Shown: in pieces, positions 17,533 through 26,812 of the stretch | Position numbering within the stretch: the first letter of the stretch is position 1 | How the letters are laid out: every line of letters begins with the position of its first letter | Assembly: GCF_000428845.1 (NCBI RefSeq) | Contig: NZ_AUAS01000005.1 | Location: 248,001-312,000, forward strand | DNA: 64,000 nucleotides | Origin: Dyadobacter alkalitolerans DSM 23607 | GTDB taxonomy: Bacteria; Bacteroidota; Bacteroidia; Cytophagales; Spirosomataceae | Direction: 5' to 3' | Position numbers and translations under genes: made by a program | The notes under the pieces: model-generated | Told to the model about the DNA's origin: nothing | Seen by the model: only the letters and a program-made list of their open reading frames with translations | Database searches by the model: none

Positions 17533-18078
17533 GTGAAATCCACAGAATCGGAATATCAGGAAATCATTCAGTATTGCCAAGATCTTTTCGCAAAAAAAAA
17601 TAAAGATTACGGGACATCCTGGCGCATACTACGCATCCCTTCCCTTACCGACCAGATATTCATCAAAGCGCAACGCATCCGCACCATTCAGGAAAAAGGC
17701 ATGCAGAAAGTGGACGAAGATGTTTCCTCCGAGTTCATAGGCATCATCAATTACTGCGTAATGGCATTGATCCAGATCGCCTCTATTGAGCAGAAGCAGG
17801 ATATCAATGACACCGAAATGACGACATTATACAATCAGCAAGTGAACGAAGTGAAGGAATTGCTGTTTAATAAAAATCATGATTACGGCGAAGCCTGGCG
17901 CGATATGCGCGTTAGTTCTATGACCGATATCATTCTCATGAAGCTATTAAGGATCAAGCAGATTGAAGACAATCAGGGGTTAACCCTTGTTTCCGAGGGA
18001 GTTAAAGCTGGTTATCAGGACATTATCAACTATTCTGTCTTTTGTTTGATCAAATCCAATGCTTTGCAAACCAATTGA
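17533..18078 (+). CDS. DUF1599 (nucleotide modification associated domain 1) protein, internally duplicated
   Basis: 181 residues with a GTG start at 17533; no ATG lies upstream in frame. It contains two copies of one unit: FAKKNKDYGTSWRILRIPSL at about residues 21-40 and FNKNHDYGEAWRDMRVSSM at about 115-133, each followed by a TDxIxxKxxRIxxI helix and an INYxV segment. The Pfam family DUF1599 has been grouped with nucleotide or base-modification proteins; no enzymatic role is proven in Bacteroidota. It starts a probable operon with the DoxX and aroK genes, opposite folP. Confidence 0.8.
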   Translation: MKSTESEYQEIIQYCQDLFAKKNKDYGTSWRILRIPSLTDQIFIKAQRIRTIQEKGMQKVDEDVSSEFIGIINYCVMALIQIASIEQKQDINDTEMTTLYNQQVNEVKELLFNKNHDYGEAWRDMRVSSMTDIILMKLLRIKQIEDNQGLTLVSEGVKAGYQDIINYSVFCLIKSNALQTN

Positions 18079-18117
18079 TCCGATATCGTCGTTACTGGCA
18101 TTCCTAAAATTTTTGAA

Positions 18118-19209
18118 ATGAAAATCCTTGCTCAGATCTCACGCGTCATTGTTGGCTTACTCTTCATCTTCTCAGGTCTGATCAAGCTGAATGATCCCGT
18201 TGGGACACAGTACAAGCTGGAAGAATATTTCGAAGTCTTTGCAACGGACCTGCCCCAGTTTCATGATTTTTTCATGGCGCTTGTTCCGCTGGCGCTTTAC
18301 TTTTCAGTCTTTCTGTGTACGGCCGAAGTGGTGCTGGGCATTGCATTGCTTGTAGGATATAAACCCAGAACAACCGCCTGGTCGCTCCTGCTGATCATTG
18401 TATTTTTTACCTTCCTGACATTCTATTCTGCTTATTTCAATAAAGTAACGGATTGCGGCTGCTTTGGCGCGGCGATCAAGCTCACGCCCTGGACTTCGTT
18501 TGGAAAAGACATTTTCCTGCTTGCGCTGATCCTGATCATCATTTTTTACAGAAAGAAATTCAAGGCACTGCCCACCGGCATTATTGTCGTCATTTCAACC
18601 ATTGCTTCGCTCGGCATTGCTGTTTACGCGTTAAGACATCTGCCCATTCTTGATCTGCTCCCCTACCGTGTTGGCGCCAGCATTCCGGCCCAGCTGAAAC
18701 CTTCCGAGCCATTGCGCTATCTGTATATTTTTGATAAAGGCGGCAAAGAAGTTGAGTTTGAAAAATATCCAAGTGATACCACATTGGTTTTCAAGGAAAT
18801 GGTTGTGCTGAATGAGGATGCAAAGCCTAAAATTACAGATTACAAAGTCTGGAATGATGCAGGCGATTATACTGAGGAAACATTCAAAGGCAAGAAGCTT
18901 TTCCTGATCATTAAAAACCTGACAGACATTAATACTGCTGCCTTACCAGACATTAACAAGCTGATTAACAGGGTAAAAACTAAGGGCGTAGAACCCATTA
19001 TCCTTACATCCGGCAATAGTGAAGAAATTGTAAAATTCCTGGCGGCGCATCAGCTCAATGCTCCTTACTATTATGTAGATGCCACGGTTTTAAAAACCAT
19101 TTCCAGGTCCAATCCGGGCTTGTGGCTTTTGAAGGATGGCGTAGTAAAAGGAAAATGGCATTATAACGATACGCCGGACGCAGAGGAAGTCATTGATCTG
19201 GTAAAATAA
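18118..19209 (+). CDS. DoxX-like membrane protein with thioredoxin-like C-terminal domain (BT_3928 family)
   Basis: 363 residues. The N-terminal half has four to five membrane helices of the DoxX type (VGLLFIFSGLIKLNDPVGT, then LALYFSVFLCTAEVVLGIAL), with a DCGCFG motif near residue 115 as in MauE/DoxX proteins that handle disulfides. The C-terminal half (about 190-363) resembles a thioredoxin fold without an obvious CxxC. A redox role at the inner membrane is inferred. It lies 40 bp after the DUF1599 gene, and its stop overlaps the aroK start (TAATG). Confidence 0.82.
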   Translation: MKILAQISRVIVGLLFIFSGLIKLNDPVGTQYKLEEYFEVFATDLPQFHDFFMALVPLALYFSVFLCTAEVVLGIALLVGYKPRTTAWSLLLIIVFFTFLTFYSAYFNKVTDCGCFGAAIKLTPWTSFGKDIFLLALILIIIFYRKKFKALPTGIIVVISTIASLGIAVYALRHLPILDLLPYRVGASIPAQLKPSEPLRYLYIFDKGGKEVEFEKYPSDTTLVFKEMVVLNEDAKPKITDYKVWNDAGDYTEETFKGKKLFLIIKNLTDINTAALPDINKLINRVKTKGVEPIILTSGNSEEIVKFLAAHQLNAPYYYVDATVLKTISRSNPGLWLLKDGVVKGKWHYNDTPDAEEVIDLVK

Positions 19210-19718
19210 TGAGCATGAAGAATGTCATATTAGTCGGTATGATGTCGTCCGGCAAATCGACATTAGGAAAAAAGCTGGCGAGGCTGCTGGGTTACAAGTT
19301 TGTTGATCTGGATAAATTGATCGAAAAGGATCAGCAAAGCGACATTCCTGCCTTGTTTGCACATAAGGGCGAACCGTACTTCCGTGAAGTAGAGAGCCGT
19401 ATCTTGAAGGAACAGGCTTCACAGCAAGGCATCGTGCTGGCATCGGGCGGAGGAACACCTTGTTTTCATGATAATATGGCTTTTATTAAGGGAATGGGCA
19501 TCAGCGTATTTCTGGATGTTCCTGCTTCCAGCCTGGCCAAAAGGATCCGCAGCCACGGCAAGGACGATCGTCCTATCTTGTCGGGAGCAACTTCGCTTGA
19601 AGAAACATTACAGAACAAAATCAATGAGCGCCTGCCGTTTTATTCACAAGCAGACATTGTTATAAAAGGTGAAATTGAAGCAAATCATTTACTAGAAATG
19701 CTTCATCCGTTATTGTAG
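19209..19718 (+). CDS. aroK: Shikimate kinase
   Basis: 169 residues. P-loop GMMSSGKS at residues 10-17, the shikimate-binding DLDKLIE segment and the LASGGGTPCF motif are all present. It phosphorylates shikimate at the 3-hydroxyl in the chorismate pathway. The ATG overlaps the upstream stop by one base, which indicates translational coupling; an internal ATG two codons later (MKN) is an alternative start. A strong hairpin ends the operon. Confidence 0.95.
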   Translation: MSMKNVILVGMMSSGKSTLGKKLARLLGYKFVDLDKLIEKDQQSDIPALFAHKGEPYFREVESRILKEQASQQGIVLASGGGTPCFHDNMAFIKGMGISVFLDVPASSLAKRIRSHGKDDRPILSGATSLEETLQNKINERLPFYSQADIVIKGEIEANHLLEMLHPLL

Positions 19719-19734
19719 GATACCTGCATAACAG

Positions 19735-19777
19735 AAAAATGCCCTCAACAAGTGGATCACTGGTTGAGGGCATTTTT
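19735..19777. terminator. Bidirectional terminator after aroK
   Basis: A perfect 15-bp stem (AAAAATGCCCTCAAC with GTTGAGGGCATTTTT) around a 13-nt loop, with A and T tracts on the two sides. It serves aroK and the convergent porin gene. Confidence 0.93.
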
Positions 19778-19798
19778 CATTTAAAGCTGAGATCGTTT

Positions 19799-21352
19799 TT
19801 AGAAATTCATCCCAAAAGTCATTACAACATTTACCGGCCTGTGCGTCACTTCAACAGACGCATAGTTTTCGGGATTATTTAAGACATAGGGTGTATAAAG
19901 GGATTTGAATGTGCTCATTGTTCCGCTGAGGTCGGCAAAAAACCTGTCTTTACGAATGCCAACTCCGGCTGAAAAAAGCAGCTTATCTCTTTTAATTCCG
20001 TCATTGTTTTGGTAAGGATCGCCGATATAAGCAGCGCCAAGCCTTGCCCGGAATAAATTCGCCCTGAACTCACCGCCTAATCTGAAATTATAGGAGCTGC
20101 GGAATGTGTCTTGAAGTTCAGCTTTTGTATTGGACTTAAATGCAGAATTGTCACTGCTGCTGAGGTAATTTGTCCGAACGCCCATGGCACTGTAATCTTG
20201 ATATTCTATCGAACCGGTTATGAATCCTCTGTCTTGCACGAAGAATGTTGCTCCAAAATTTGCTTTTAGCGGACTTCTCAGTGAATAGACGAAATCATTG
20301 GGTGCGATCGGCAGGTTCAAATAGGGAGGCTGGATCAATGTTCCATCCGGACCGGTTACACGGTCATCAACAAATTCCGCGCTGACATTTTGTGTAAAAG
20401 TCTCTTTGATCGAGCTGAATGTAGGACTGGTAAGCACACCGCCCAGCTGGAAAACAGGGTTAACCTTATAAATTACACCAAGAGCAAAATTCACCCCGTT
20501 GCCGGTTACGGTTAAGGCTTCATTTTGTTGGGTGTATATCAACTCCGGACTGTTCACATAACTATCCTGAAAGGTGCGGTCGTAATTGTATCGCAGCCTG
20601 CTGAAACCGAAGTTGGCACCGATGTACAGTTTATCATTATAATTACCTGCATAGGCGATCGTCCACTGCGTATTTGCGCCGGTTGCCGTATAAGTTCCGA
20701 ACTGGTCCACGACGCTGTTTTTATCGAGTGCGTTGTACGGAGGCCCGGTTTCTGACGATGGGCTTATCAGATACATTTGATAATAAGCTGCCGGCAGAGA
20801 GTAAGCCATCGGGCCGCCATTAGAAGGATTGCGCTCAAAGTCTGCTTCAAGCTGCTGGATAGAGACGGCGCCGGCATTGGCATCTTCAACCACTTTATCT
20901 ACAAAGGCACTCTTGTCATTGGGACCTGAGAATGTATAATGGTCCCGGAATGACTGCTGCCGTGAAAACGATATACCCAGTGAAGAGCGTTTCCATTTGC
21001 GCTGAAAGCCCGGCTGGCTGGCTATCACCAACGATGCCTGTGCAATGTTCAGGTTCCCTTTGTTTGCTGAGTTTTTATCGCCTAAGTAGCTGGTTTTGGT
21101 ATTGCTAGGCGTGATTCCCGGACTGAATGTAAGTTCGGATCTGGTATAAAATCCCAACCCGGCCGGGTTGCCATGAATTGAGCTCGGGTCACCACCCAGC
21201 GAAGCGTGATTGCCGCCTAAGGACTGGAATCTGGCTGATCCGGTCTGGTCACTTTCGGAATATCGCAAAGCGTCTGTTGCGTATTGCGCGTAGGTTGTTG
21301 AGGAAGTTAAAAGGGCACAGAACACAGCGCCCCAAAGAAGTGGTTTAGTCAT
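19799..21352 (-). CDS. FadL/OmpP1-type outer membrane protein
   Basis: 517 residues with a signal peptide ending near STTYAQ. The mature start (YATDALRYSESDQTGSARFQ, then LGGNHASLGGDPSSIHGNPAG) is the signature of the Bacteroidota OmpP1/FadL-like barrel. The remainder has amphipathic strand repeats and ends in an aromatic residue (GMNF), typical of outer membrane barrels. The family moves hydrophobic molecules through the outer membrane; the substrate is unknown. It is followed by the 19735 terminator and preceded by that of the lipoprotein gene. Confidence 0.9.
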   Translation of the reverse strand: MTKPLLWGAVFCALLTSSTTYAQYATDALRYSESDQTGSARFQSLGGNHASLGGDPSSIHGNPAGLGFYTRSELTFSPGITPSNTKTSYLGDKNSANKGNLNIAQASLVIASQPGFQRKWKRSSLGISFSRQQSFRDHYTFSGPNDKSAFVDKVVEDANAGAVSIQQLEADFERNPSNGGPMAYSLPAAYYQMYLISPSSETGPPYNALDKNSVVDQFGTYTATGANTQWTIAYAGNYNDKLYIGANFGFSRLRYNYDRTFQDSYVNSPELIYTQQNEALTVTGNGVNFALGVIYKVNPVFQLGGVLTSPTFSSIKETFTQNVSAEFVDDRVTGPDGTLIQPPYLNLPIAPNDFVYSLRSPLKANFGATFFVQDRGFITGSIEYQDYSAMGVRTNYLSSSDNSAFKSNTKAELQDTFRSSYNFRLGGEFRANLFRARLGAAYIGDPYQNNDGIKRDKLLFSAGVGIRKDRFFADLSGTMSTFKSLYTPYVLNNPENYASVEVTHRPVNVVMTFGMNF

Positions 21353-21399
21353 GTTTCAGATAAAGAATTCGACAGTTAGTTCAAATACTAATTAAACGA

Positions 21400-21433
21400 A
21401 AACCCTGCAAAATTATGACATCTTGCAGGGTTT
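21400..21433 (-). terminator. Terminator of the Ser/Tyr/Gly-rich lipoprotein gene
   Basis: AAACCCTGCAA pairs with TTGCAGGGTTT around a 12-nt loop, between the lipoprotein stop and the porin start. Confidence 0.8.
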
Positions 21434-21466
21434 GAAATTCATTTTTAAGCGCAATTATCAGCCCGA

Positions 21467-22753
21467 TTATCTTGGTCCTCTTGAAGAAGAACGGGTTGCC
21501 CCGCCGCCATTACCACCGCCACTGCTCGCAGGAGCACTGTAACTTCTGGATGGTGCGCTGTAAGTAGGCTGGCTGTATGTGCGTTGAGGAGCTGAGTAAG
21601 ACTCGCTTCTGCTGCTCGGTGTTGAATAACTTCTTGTCGGAGCAGTGTAGTCAGACTGGCTTCTCGTCGGAGCCGTATAAGTACTGCCACTTGAACCTCT
21701 TGAAGACCTTGGCGATGCCTGGTAGCTTCTTGTTGTTACGCCATCAGAAGAATAATTGCTTCCGCTGCTGGCACGTGGACGTGAGTAATATACATTGTTT
21801 CCTTCGCTTGAACCTCTGCTGCTGTTGTAAGAACTTCCAGCGGCTCTTCTTCCTCCCGCATCTGCAACGCCCGTTCTGTTACCCGATCTTGACGACCGTG
21901 GTGAAGAATAAGTATCATTGGCTGAAATTGTGCTGTTTGCTGCACTTCTGCCTGATCTGTTGCCTGATGAACTCCGTGGAGAACCCACGTAATTTCCGTT
22001 GCTGTTAGAGCGGCTGTTGCTTCTTGAACTTGTTCCGGCAACCACGCGTGGTCCGGCTGTTCTGGTCAAGCCTCTGCTTTCGTAATTATTCACTACGACA
22101 ACCGGACGGCTGTAAGCCCATGGATTGTAGCCATAACCACCTCCGTAGAAGCTATCATAACCGTATCCATACATGCTGTTGTAGCCCCATGGAGAATAAC
22201 CGAAGCCATTGTATCCGAAACCGTTGTAACCAAATGGATCATAACCGAATCCATACATGCTGTTCATCCCCCAGGGCGAGTAACCATATCCCAGCATTGA
22301 ACCCATTCCAAAACCTACGTAAGGACGAATCCTGCCGTATCCGAACTGGAAGCCAAGATTCATCATGCTTCCGGGCCAGTAAGAACCCAAACCGCCAAAG
22401 CCGTAAGGATTAGCAAATCGGGATGCGCCGCGGTCGTAACCATCTGCAAATCCGGCGTTATAGCCTGGATCCGGTGAAAGCGCACGCTTCACACTTCTTG
22501 AAGACAAATAGGACTCATCGTAGTAATCACTTGTTCCTTCATCCGCATTGCCCGTATAGGCGTAGTCGGGATTGTCTGAGCGGGAAATATCTTGATCTGC
22601 ACCCTGTTCTCCTCTCACTACGCCAGGGCCGGTGTTATTTCCGTAGAGGTCATCATAACCGCCTGATCGTGAAACATATTGATTTGTGGTACATCCCCAA
22701 GCTCCCAGCAACACTAGCAAAGAAAGATATTTTGCTTTATTGATCATCGTCAT
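21467..22753 (-). CDS. Low-complexity Ser/Tyr/Gly-rich lipoprotein
   Basis: 428 residues. The lipobox (LVLLGAWGC) puts the lipidated Cys at about residue 21, so the protein should be anchored in a membrane. It has three zones: an acidic stretch (about 25-100), a Gly/Tyr/Phe-rich zone with repeats such as GYNGFGYNGFGYSPWG (about 115-220), and a long Ser/Arg/Tyr/Pro-rich tail (about 230-428) with repeats of the TAPTRS and YSAPxR type. The tail carries a strong positive charge. No enzyme motif is visible. Similar proteins occur in Cytophagales, but I know no assigned function. The antisense frames here are artefacts of its composition. Confidence 0.85.
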   Translation of the reverse strand: MTMINKAKYLSLLVLLGAWGCTTNQYVSRSGGYDDLYGNNTGPGVVRGEQGADQDISRSDNPDYAYTGNADEGTSDYYDESYLSSRSVKRALSPDPGYNAGFADGYDRGASRFANPYGFGGLGSYWPGSMMNLGFQFGYGRIRPYVGFGMGSMLGYGYSPWGMNSMYGFGYDPFGYNGFGYNGFGYSPWGYNSMYGYGYDSFYGGGYGYNPWAYSRPVVVVNNYESRGLTRTAGPRVVAGTSSRSNSRSNSNGNYVGSPRSSSGNRSGRSAANSTISANDTYSSPRSSRSGNRTGVADAGGRRAAGSSYNSSRGSSEGNNVYYSRPRASSGSNYSSDGVTTRSYQASPRSSRGSSGSTYTAPTRSQSDYTAPTRSYSTPSSRSESYSAPQRTYSQPTYSAPSRSYSAPASSGGGNGGGATRSSSRGPR

Positions 22754-22861
22754 GGCTTTTAAGGATTAAAAGTTTGTTGCTAATATATATATAAATTCGT
22801 TCCTAAGTACTAAGTAAACGTCCGTTACAATACATTAATTCCAAAGTTAACATAAAAAACT

Positions 22862-22869
22862 ATCTTTGC
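22862..22869 (+). promoter_or_regulatory. Possible -7 box of proS
   Basis: TATCTTTG, 65 nt before the proS ATG at 22935. It overlaps the longer reading frame that begins at 22866, which supports the shorter start. No -33 TTG at the usual distance. Confidence 0.4.
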
Positions 22870-22934
22870 AACTCTTGAAAAAACAGGATGAACATAACGA
22901 TATACTCCTTTTCATTTATCAAATAATCCTAATA

Positions 22935-24410
22935 ATGAGTAAAGCCTTACCAACCCGAAGTGAAAATTACTCCGAATGGTACAATGAGTTAGTAAAAAGG
23001 GCCGACCTGGCCGAAAATTCCGCTGTAAGAGGTTGTATGGTAATTAAGCCATATGGCTATTCTATCTGGGAGAAGATGCAGCGCGCACTGGACGATATGT
23101 TCAAGGAAACAGGCCATACCAACGCTTATTTCCCGCTTTTTATACCCAAATCCTACCTGAGCAAAGAGGCTTCGCATGTGGAAGGTTTTGCTAAGGAATG
23201 TGCCGTTGTGACGCATTACCGGCTAAAAAATGATCCCAATGGAAAAGGAGTCATTGTAGATCCGGATGCGAAACTGGAAGAGGAACTGATCGTTCGCCCA
23301 ACTTCGGAAACGGTGATTTGGAGCACTTATAAGAACTGGATCCAGTCCTACCGCGACCTGCCTTTGCTGATCAACCAATGGGCGAATGTGGTGCGTTGGG
23401 AAATGCGTACGCGCCTCTTTCTGCGCACGGCTGAGTTCCTTTGGCAGGAAGGCCACACCGCGCATGCAACTTCTTCGGAAGCCATTGCAGAAACAGAGCA
23501 AATGCTTGACATTTATGGGCAGTTTGCCGAGGAATGGATGGCGCTTCCTGTTGTAAAAGGCGTAAAAACGGCAAATGAGCGCTTTGCTGGCGCAGTGAAC
23601 ACCTATTGCATCGAAGCGTTAATGCAGGATGGCAAGGCCTTGCAGGCCGGAACGTCCCACTTCCTGGGTCAGAATTTCGCCACTGCTTTTGATGTAAAAT
23701 TTCAGGATAAGGATGGTAAGCTGGAATATGTATGGGGAACTTCATGGGGCGTGAGCACGCGGTTAATGGGCGCACTGATCATGGCGCATTCTGATGACGC
23801 CGGATTGGTTTTGCCTCCGAAACTGGCCCCTATCCAGGTGGTGATTGTTCCAATTTATAAAAATGAGGAGCAGTTGAATTTAATTTCCGAAAAAGTAAAG
23901 GAAATTTCCAAGGAGCTTAAAAAACTGGGGATCAGTGTGAAATTTGACAACAGTGATGCCTACAAACCTGGTTATAAATTTGCCGAGTATGAACTGAAAG
24001 GCGTTCCCGTGCGTCTTGCTATGGGTGCACGCGATCTTGAAAACGGAACGGTGGAGGTTGCACGCAGAGATACCAAAACAAAAGAAACGGTTTCACTGGA
24101 AGGCATTGCCGAATTCATCCAATCGTTGCTGGACAACATTCAGGAATCCATTTACAACAAAGCACTTGCATTCCGCGAAGAGAACACGACAAAGGTCGAT
24201 TCGTTTGAAGAATTTAATAAAGTGCTCGATTCCAAAGGCGGGTTTATTCTGGCGCATTGGGACGGCACATCAGAAACTGAGGAAAAGATCAAAGAAGAAA
24301 CAAAGGCTACGATCCGCTGCATCCCATTGGATCAGGTGAAAGAATCCGGTGTTTGTATTTACTCAGGAAAGCCTTCGGCAGGAAGAGTCGTCTTTGCCCG
24401 GGCATATTAA
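22935..24410 (+). CDS. proS: Prolyl-tRNA synthetase (archaeal/eukaryotic-like type)
   Basis: 491 residues from the ATG at 22935 ([20 protein letters not shown]). The frame opens 23 residues earlier, but those residues do not fit the family and overlap a promoter-like box. Class II motifs include the motif 2 region [20 protein letters not shown], and [13 protein letters not shown]. There is no bacterial-type editing insertion, and the protein has the ProS type 3 C-terminal zinc-like domain ending [16 protein letters not shown]. It charges tRNA-Pro. Confidence 0.96.
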   Translation: MSKALPTRSENYSEWYNELVKRADLAENSAVRGCMVIKPYGYSIWEKMQRALDDMFKETGHTNAYFPLFIPKSYLSKEASHVEGFAKECAVVTHYRLKNDPNGKGVIVDPDAKLEEELIVRPTSETVIWSTYKNWIQSYRDLPLLINQWANVVRWEMRTRLFLRTAEFLWQEGHTAHATSSEAIAETEQMLDIYGQFAEEWMALPVVKGVKTANERFAGAVNTYCIEALMQDGKALQAGTSHFLGQNFATAFDVKFQDKDGKLEYVWGTSWGVSTRLMGALIMAHSDDAGLVLPPKLAPIQVVIVPIYKNEEQLNLISEKVKEISKELKKLGISVKFDNSDAYKPGYKFAEYELKGVPVRLAMGARDLENGTVEVARRDTKTKETVSLEGIAEFIQSLLDNIQESIYNKALAFREENTTKVDSFEEFNKVLDSKGGFILAHWDGTSETEEKIKEETKATIRCIPLDQVKESGVCIYSGKPSAGRVVFARAY

Positions 24411-24480
24411 TTTTATCAATCCGAAAGCAGTTTTTAATCCGCTGTTAGTAAGGCATTTTTAACCATTTAAGATTTACAAG

Positions 24481-24909
24481 ATGAAGCAGGCGCAGGCAGG
24501 TGACAATGTACAAGTCCATTACAAAGGGACTTTGACAGACGGACAACTTTTTGATTCTTCGGAAGGACGCGATCCGTTAAATTTCAAGCTGGGTAGCGGC
24601 CAGGTTATCAAAGGTTTTGATGATGGCGTTACAGGCATGGAAATCGGTGATAAAAAGACCATTCACATCCCGAATGCAGAAGCTTACGGCCCTGTAAATG
24701 AGGATATGGTTATCAATTTCGAACGCTCACAAATTCCTGCCGATATTCCCCTGGAAGTAGGTGGAACGCTTAATATGCATCAGGATGGCGGACAGGTTAT
24801 CCCGGTTGTGGTCAAAGAGGTGACAGAAGAATATGTTATTCTGGATGCCAATCACCCATTAGCAGGTCAGGACCTGATTTTTGAGCTTGAATTGGTTGGG
24901 ATCAACTAA
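24481..24909 (+). CDS. SlyD-type FKBP peptidyl-prolyl isomerase
   Basis: 142 residues with the FKBP core (VHYKGTLTDGQLFDSS) and a SlyD insert-in-flap domain (GPVNEDMVINFERSQIPADI). It should be a cytoplasmic prolyl isomerase and chaperone. The His-rich metal-binding tail of E. coli SlyD is missing, so a nickel role is unlikely. It follows proS by 70 bp and is closed by the hairpin at 24932. Confidence 0.92.
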   Translation: MKQAQAGDNVQVHYKGTLTDGQLFDSSEGRDPLNFKLGSGQVIKGFDDGVTGMEIGDKKTIHIPNAEAYGPVNEDMVINFERSQIPADIPLEVGGTLNMHQDGGQVIPVVVKEVTEEYVILDANHPLAGQDLIFELELVGIN

Positions 24910-24931
24910 GAAGTGTAGAAAATTAGAAGTT

Positions 24932-24971
24932 AAAAGCAGAAAGTCAGGTGAATGTCTGGCTTTCTGCTTTT
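24932..24971. terminator. Bidirectional terminator between the FKBP and AlbA_2 genes
   Basis: AAAAGCAGAAAGTCAG pairs with CTGGCTTTCTGCTTTT (one G-U) around an 8-nt loop and is followed by T-tract. Confidence 0.9.
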
Positions 24972-25604
24972 TTATTTGGCCCATTTCAAACTGAATGCTT
25001 CGGGTTTGTTTCGCGAAATTTTGAGCAGCACCTGTTTCTCTGCCAGATCATGCAGCATTCGTTCCGCCCGTTTTTCGGAAATATTGATAATTCTTGAAAA
25101 AACTTTGGCTGTTACCGAATCCTGCTCCCTGAGATAAGTGATCAATGTCTTTACGTGTCTGGATGCCAATAGTTTTTCCAGGTCGGCATCGGTTTCTCCC
25201 TGCATGAGCAGTTTTGGAATGGGAATGCTTTTGTCCTTTACCCGAATGTAAATGATCCGCATATCTTTCTCATTCACCGCATAATGTGGCTTATCGGGGC
25301 TTTCGTCAACATCCACCTGCATCACCTTCTTTCCGTCAAGTAACGCAGATTTTATTCGGATTGTCAGCTTCGGCTCAATCAATTTGCCCGTGGCCGTTTC
25401 CAGCTTTTTCAGCTCAGCCAGCTCGGAACCAACGCCCAGGATCGCGCCCGAATCGGCAATCCCGATCAATAAGGTGCCGCCGGAGGTGTTGGCAAACGAT
25501 ACAATGGTTTTAGCAATTTTGTACGGGCTGTCAATCGTCCTTTTAAATTCGGTCGTAAGCCCCTCTCCTTCTTTTATAATCTGTATGATGCTTTTTTCCT
25601 GCAT
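24972..25604 (-). CDS. AlbA_2 (Schlafen-like, divergent AAA_4) domain protein
   Basis: 210 residues. The N-terminal half is an AlbA_2 domain (EGLTTEFKRTIDSPYKIAKT, then FANTSGGTLLIGIADSGAIL), and the C-terminal 70 residues look like a winged helix (YLREQDSVTAKVFSRIINIS). Such proteins are annotated as ATP- or DNA-binding, but the role is not settled. Its ATG is immediately next to the dprA stop (no gap), so the two are co-transcribed and it may act in DNA handling; that link is inference. Confidence 0.8.
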   Translation of the reverse strand: MQEKSIIQIIKEGEGLTTEFKRTIDSPYKIAKTIVSFANTSGGTLLIGIADSGAILGVGSELAELKKLETATGKLIEPKLTIRIKSALLDGKKVMQVDVDESPDKPHYAVNEKDMRIIYIRVKDKSIPIPKLLMQGETDADLEKLLASRHVKTLITYLREQDSVTAKVFSRIINISEKRAERMLHDLAEKQVLLKISRNKPEAFSLKWAK

Positions 25605-26729
25605 TTAAATCAATCCATATTTTTTCCCTGGCAGCGACCGCACCATTCCCTGGAATTCCAGGTTAAGCAACAATGCCGCCAGTTTATTCAAGTGCATTCC
25701 GGCATGCCAGGAAAGTTCGTCGACTTGCATAATGCCTTTTTGCCGGAGCAATGCCAATATCTGGCCTTCGTCCTGTGTAAACCCTTCAAAGCTTGCCTGC
25801 ATCTGGACCGGACGAACTGCCGCAGGCTCGTCTCCTGCCTGCTCCCAGCCCATCGCCGCCGCCATATCCTCAACAGACGTGAATATGGACGCTTTGTTGT
25901 CCCGGATCAGAAAGTTACAACCTTCTGAATGCACGCTGCCCAGCATGCCTGGCACTGCGTAAACATCCCTGTGGTAATTCTGAGCAAACTCGACCGTAAT
26001 CAGGCTGCCGCCTTTCCGCGCCGACTCTACCACAATGGTAACATCACTCAGCCCCGCAATGATTCGGTTTCTTGCCGGAAATCTCATAAAATCAGGTTTG
26101 GTAGCGAGTGCATTCTCGGTAACAAGGCCACCGTTTTCCTGCATTTCAAATGCTGTTTTTTTGTGGGCAAAAGGATAGATGACGTCCAAGCCGCTGGCCA
26201 TAACGCCAATCGTCGGCATATTGTGTTTCAAACAAGCGCGGTGGGCGGTGATATCCACACCGAATGCCAGGCCGCTTACGACCATTACGTGATAAGGTTC
26301 CAGCTCCTTAATGATGGTTTCCGTCACCGATTTCCCATATTCACTCACCTGCCGCGTCCCGACGATGCCCACCGTCCGGCTCATATTGAAGTCAAAATTG
26401 CCGCGTGAGTAAAGGACAATGGGTGAATCGTAAAGCGATTTCAGTCTGGCCGGATAAGCCGGGTCAGTAAAGAAGTGAAGGTTGGTTGCGGTGTTGTTGC
26501 AGCTGAGAAATTCCTTTTCAGCCATTCCAAGCGATTCCTTGTTTAATATCGCCCTGGCTACTTTGTCGCCGACACCGGGAATATGGACGAGTTTTCGGTA
26601 GTCGGATTTAAAAACTTTCTCCGCGCCGCCGCAATGGCTGATAAGCTGCCGGATGGTAACTGCGCCGACCCCGGGCGTGTGTATAAGCGCGAGTGTACAG
26701 ATCTTTTCGTACTCTGTTAATTCCAACAT
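25605..26729 (-). CDS. dprA: DNA-processing protein DprA
   Basis: 374 residues from the ATG at 26729 (MLELTEYEKICTLALIHTPG). The upstream in-frame ATG at 26795 adds 22 unrelated residues. Domains: an N-terminal helical SAM-like region (about 1-75), a Rossmann-like core (about 90-295; GIVGTRQVSEYGKSVTE, VVSGLAFGVDITAHRA, RNRIIAGLSD) and a C-terminal winged helix (about 320-374). DprA loads RecA on incoming single-stranded DNA during natural transformation. The AlbA_2 gene follows directly. Confidence 0.93.
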   Translation of the reverse strand: MLELTEYEKICTLALIHTPGVGAVTIRQLISHCGGAEKVFKSDYRKLVHIPGVGDKVARAILNKESLGMAEKEFLSCNNTATNLHFFTDPAYPARLKSLYDSPIVLYSRGNFDFNMSRTVGIVGTRQVSEYGKSVTETIIKELEPYHVMVVSGLAFGVDITAHRACLKHNMPTIGVMASGLDVIYPFAHKKTAFEMQENGGLVTENALATKPDFMRFPARNRIIAGLSDVTIVVESARKGGSLITVEFAQNYHRDVYAVPGMLGSVHSEGCNFLIRDNKASIFTSVEDMAAAMGWEQAGDEPAAVRPVQMQASFEGFTQDEGQILALLRQKGIMQVDELSWHAGMHLNKLAALLLNLEFQGMVRSLPGKKYGLI

Positions 26730-26812
26730 GATAGTGTGTTTTGAGTGGCATACAATTTGCCTATATACGTAATGAAGATAAATCAAAAATAACAAAAATC
26801 CTCAAAGGGAAT

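Noticed and set aside
22024-22743. Long plus-strand frames opposite the Ser/Tyr-rich lipoprotein
   Set aside because: They arise from the repeated codons of the real gene; the products are His/Arg/Cys-rich without structure.
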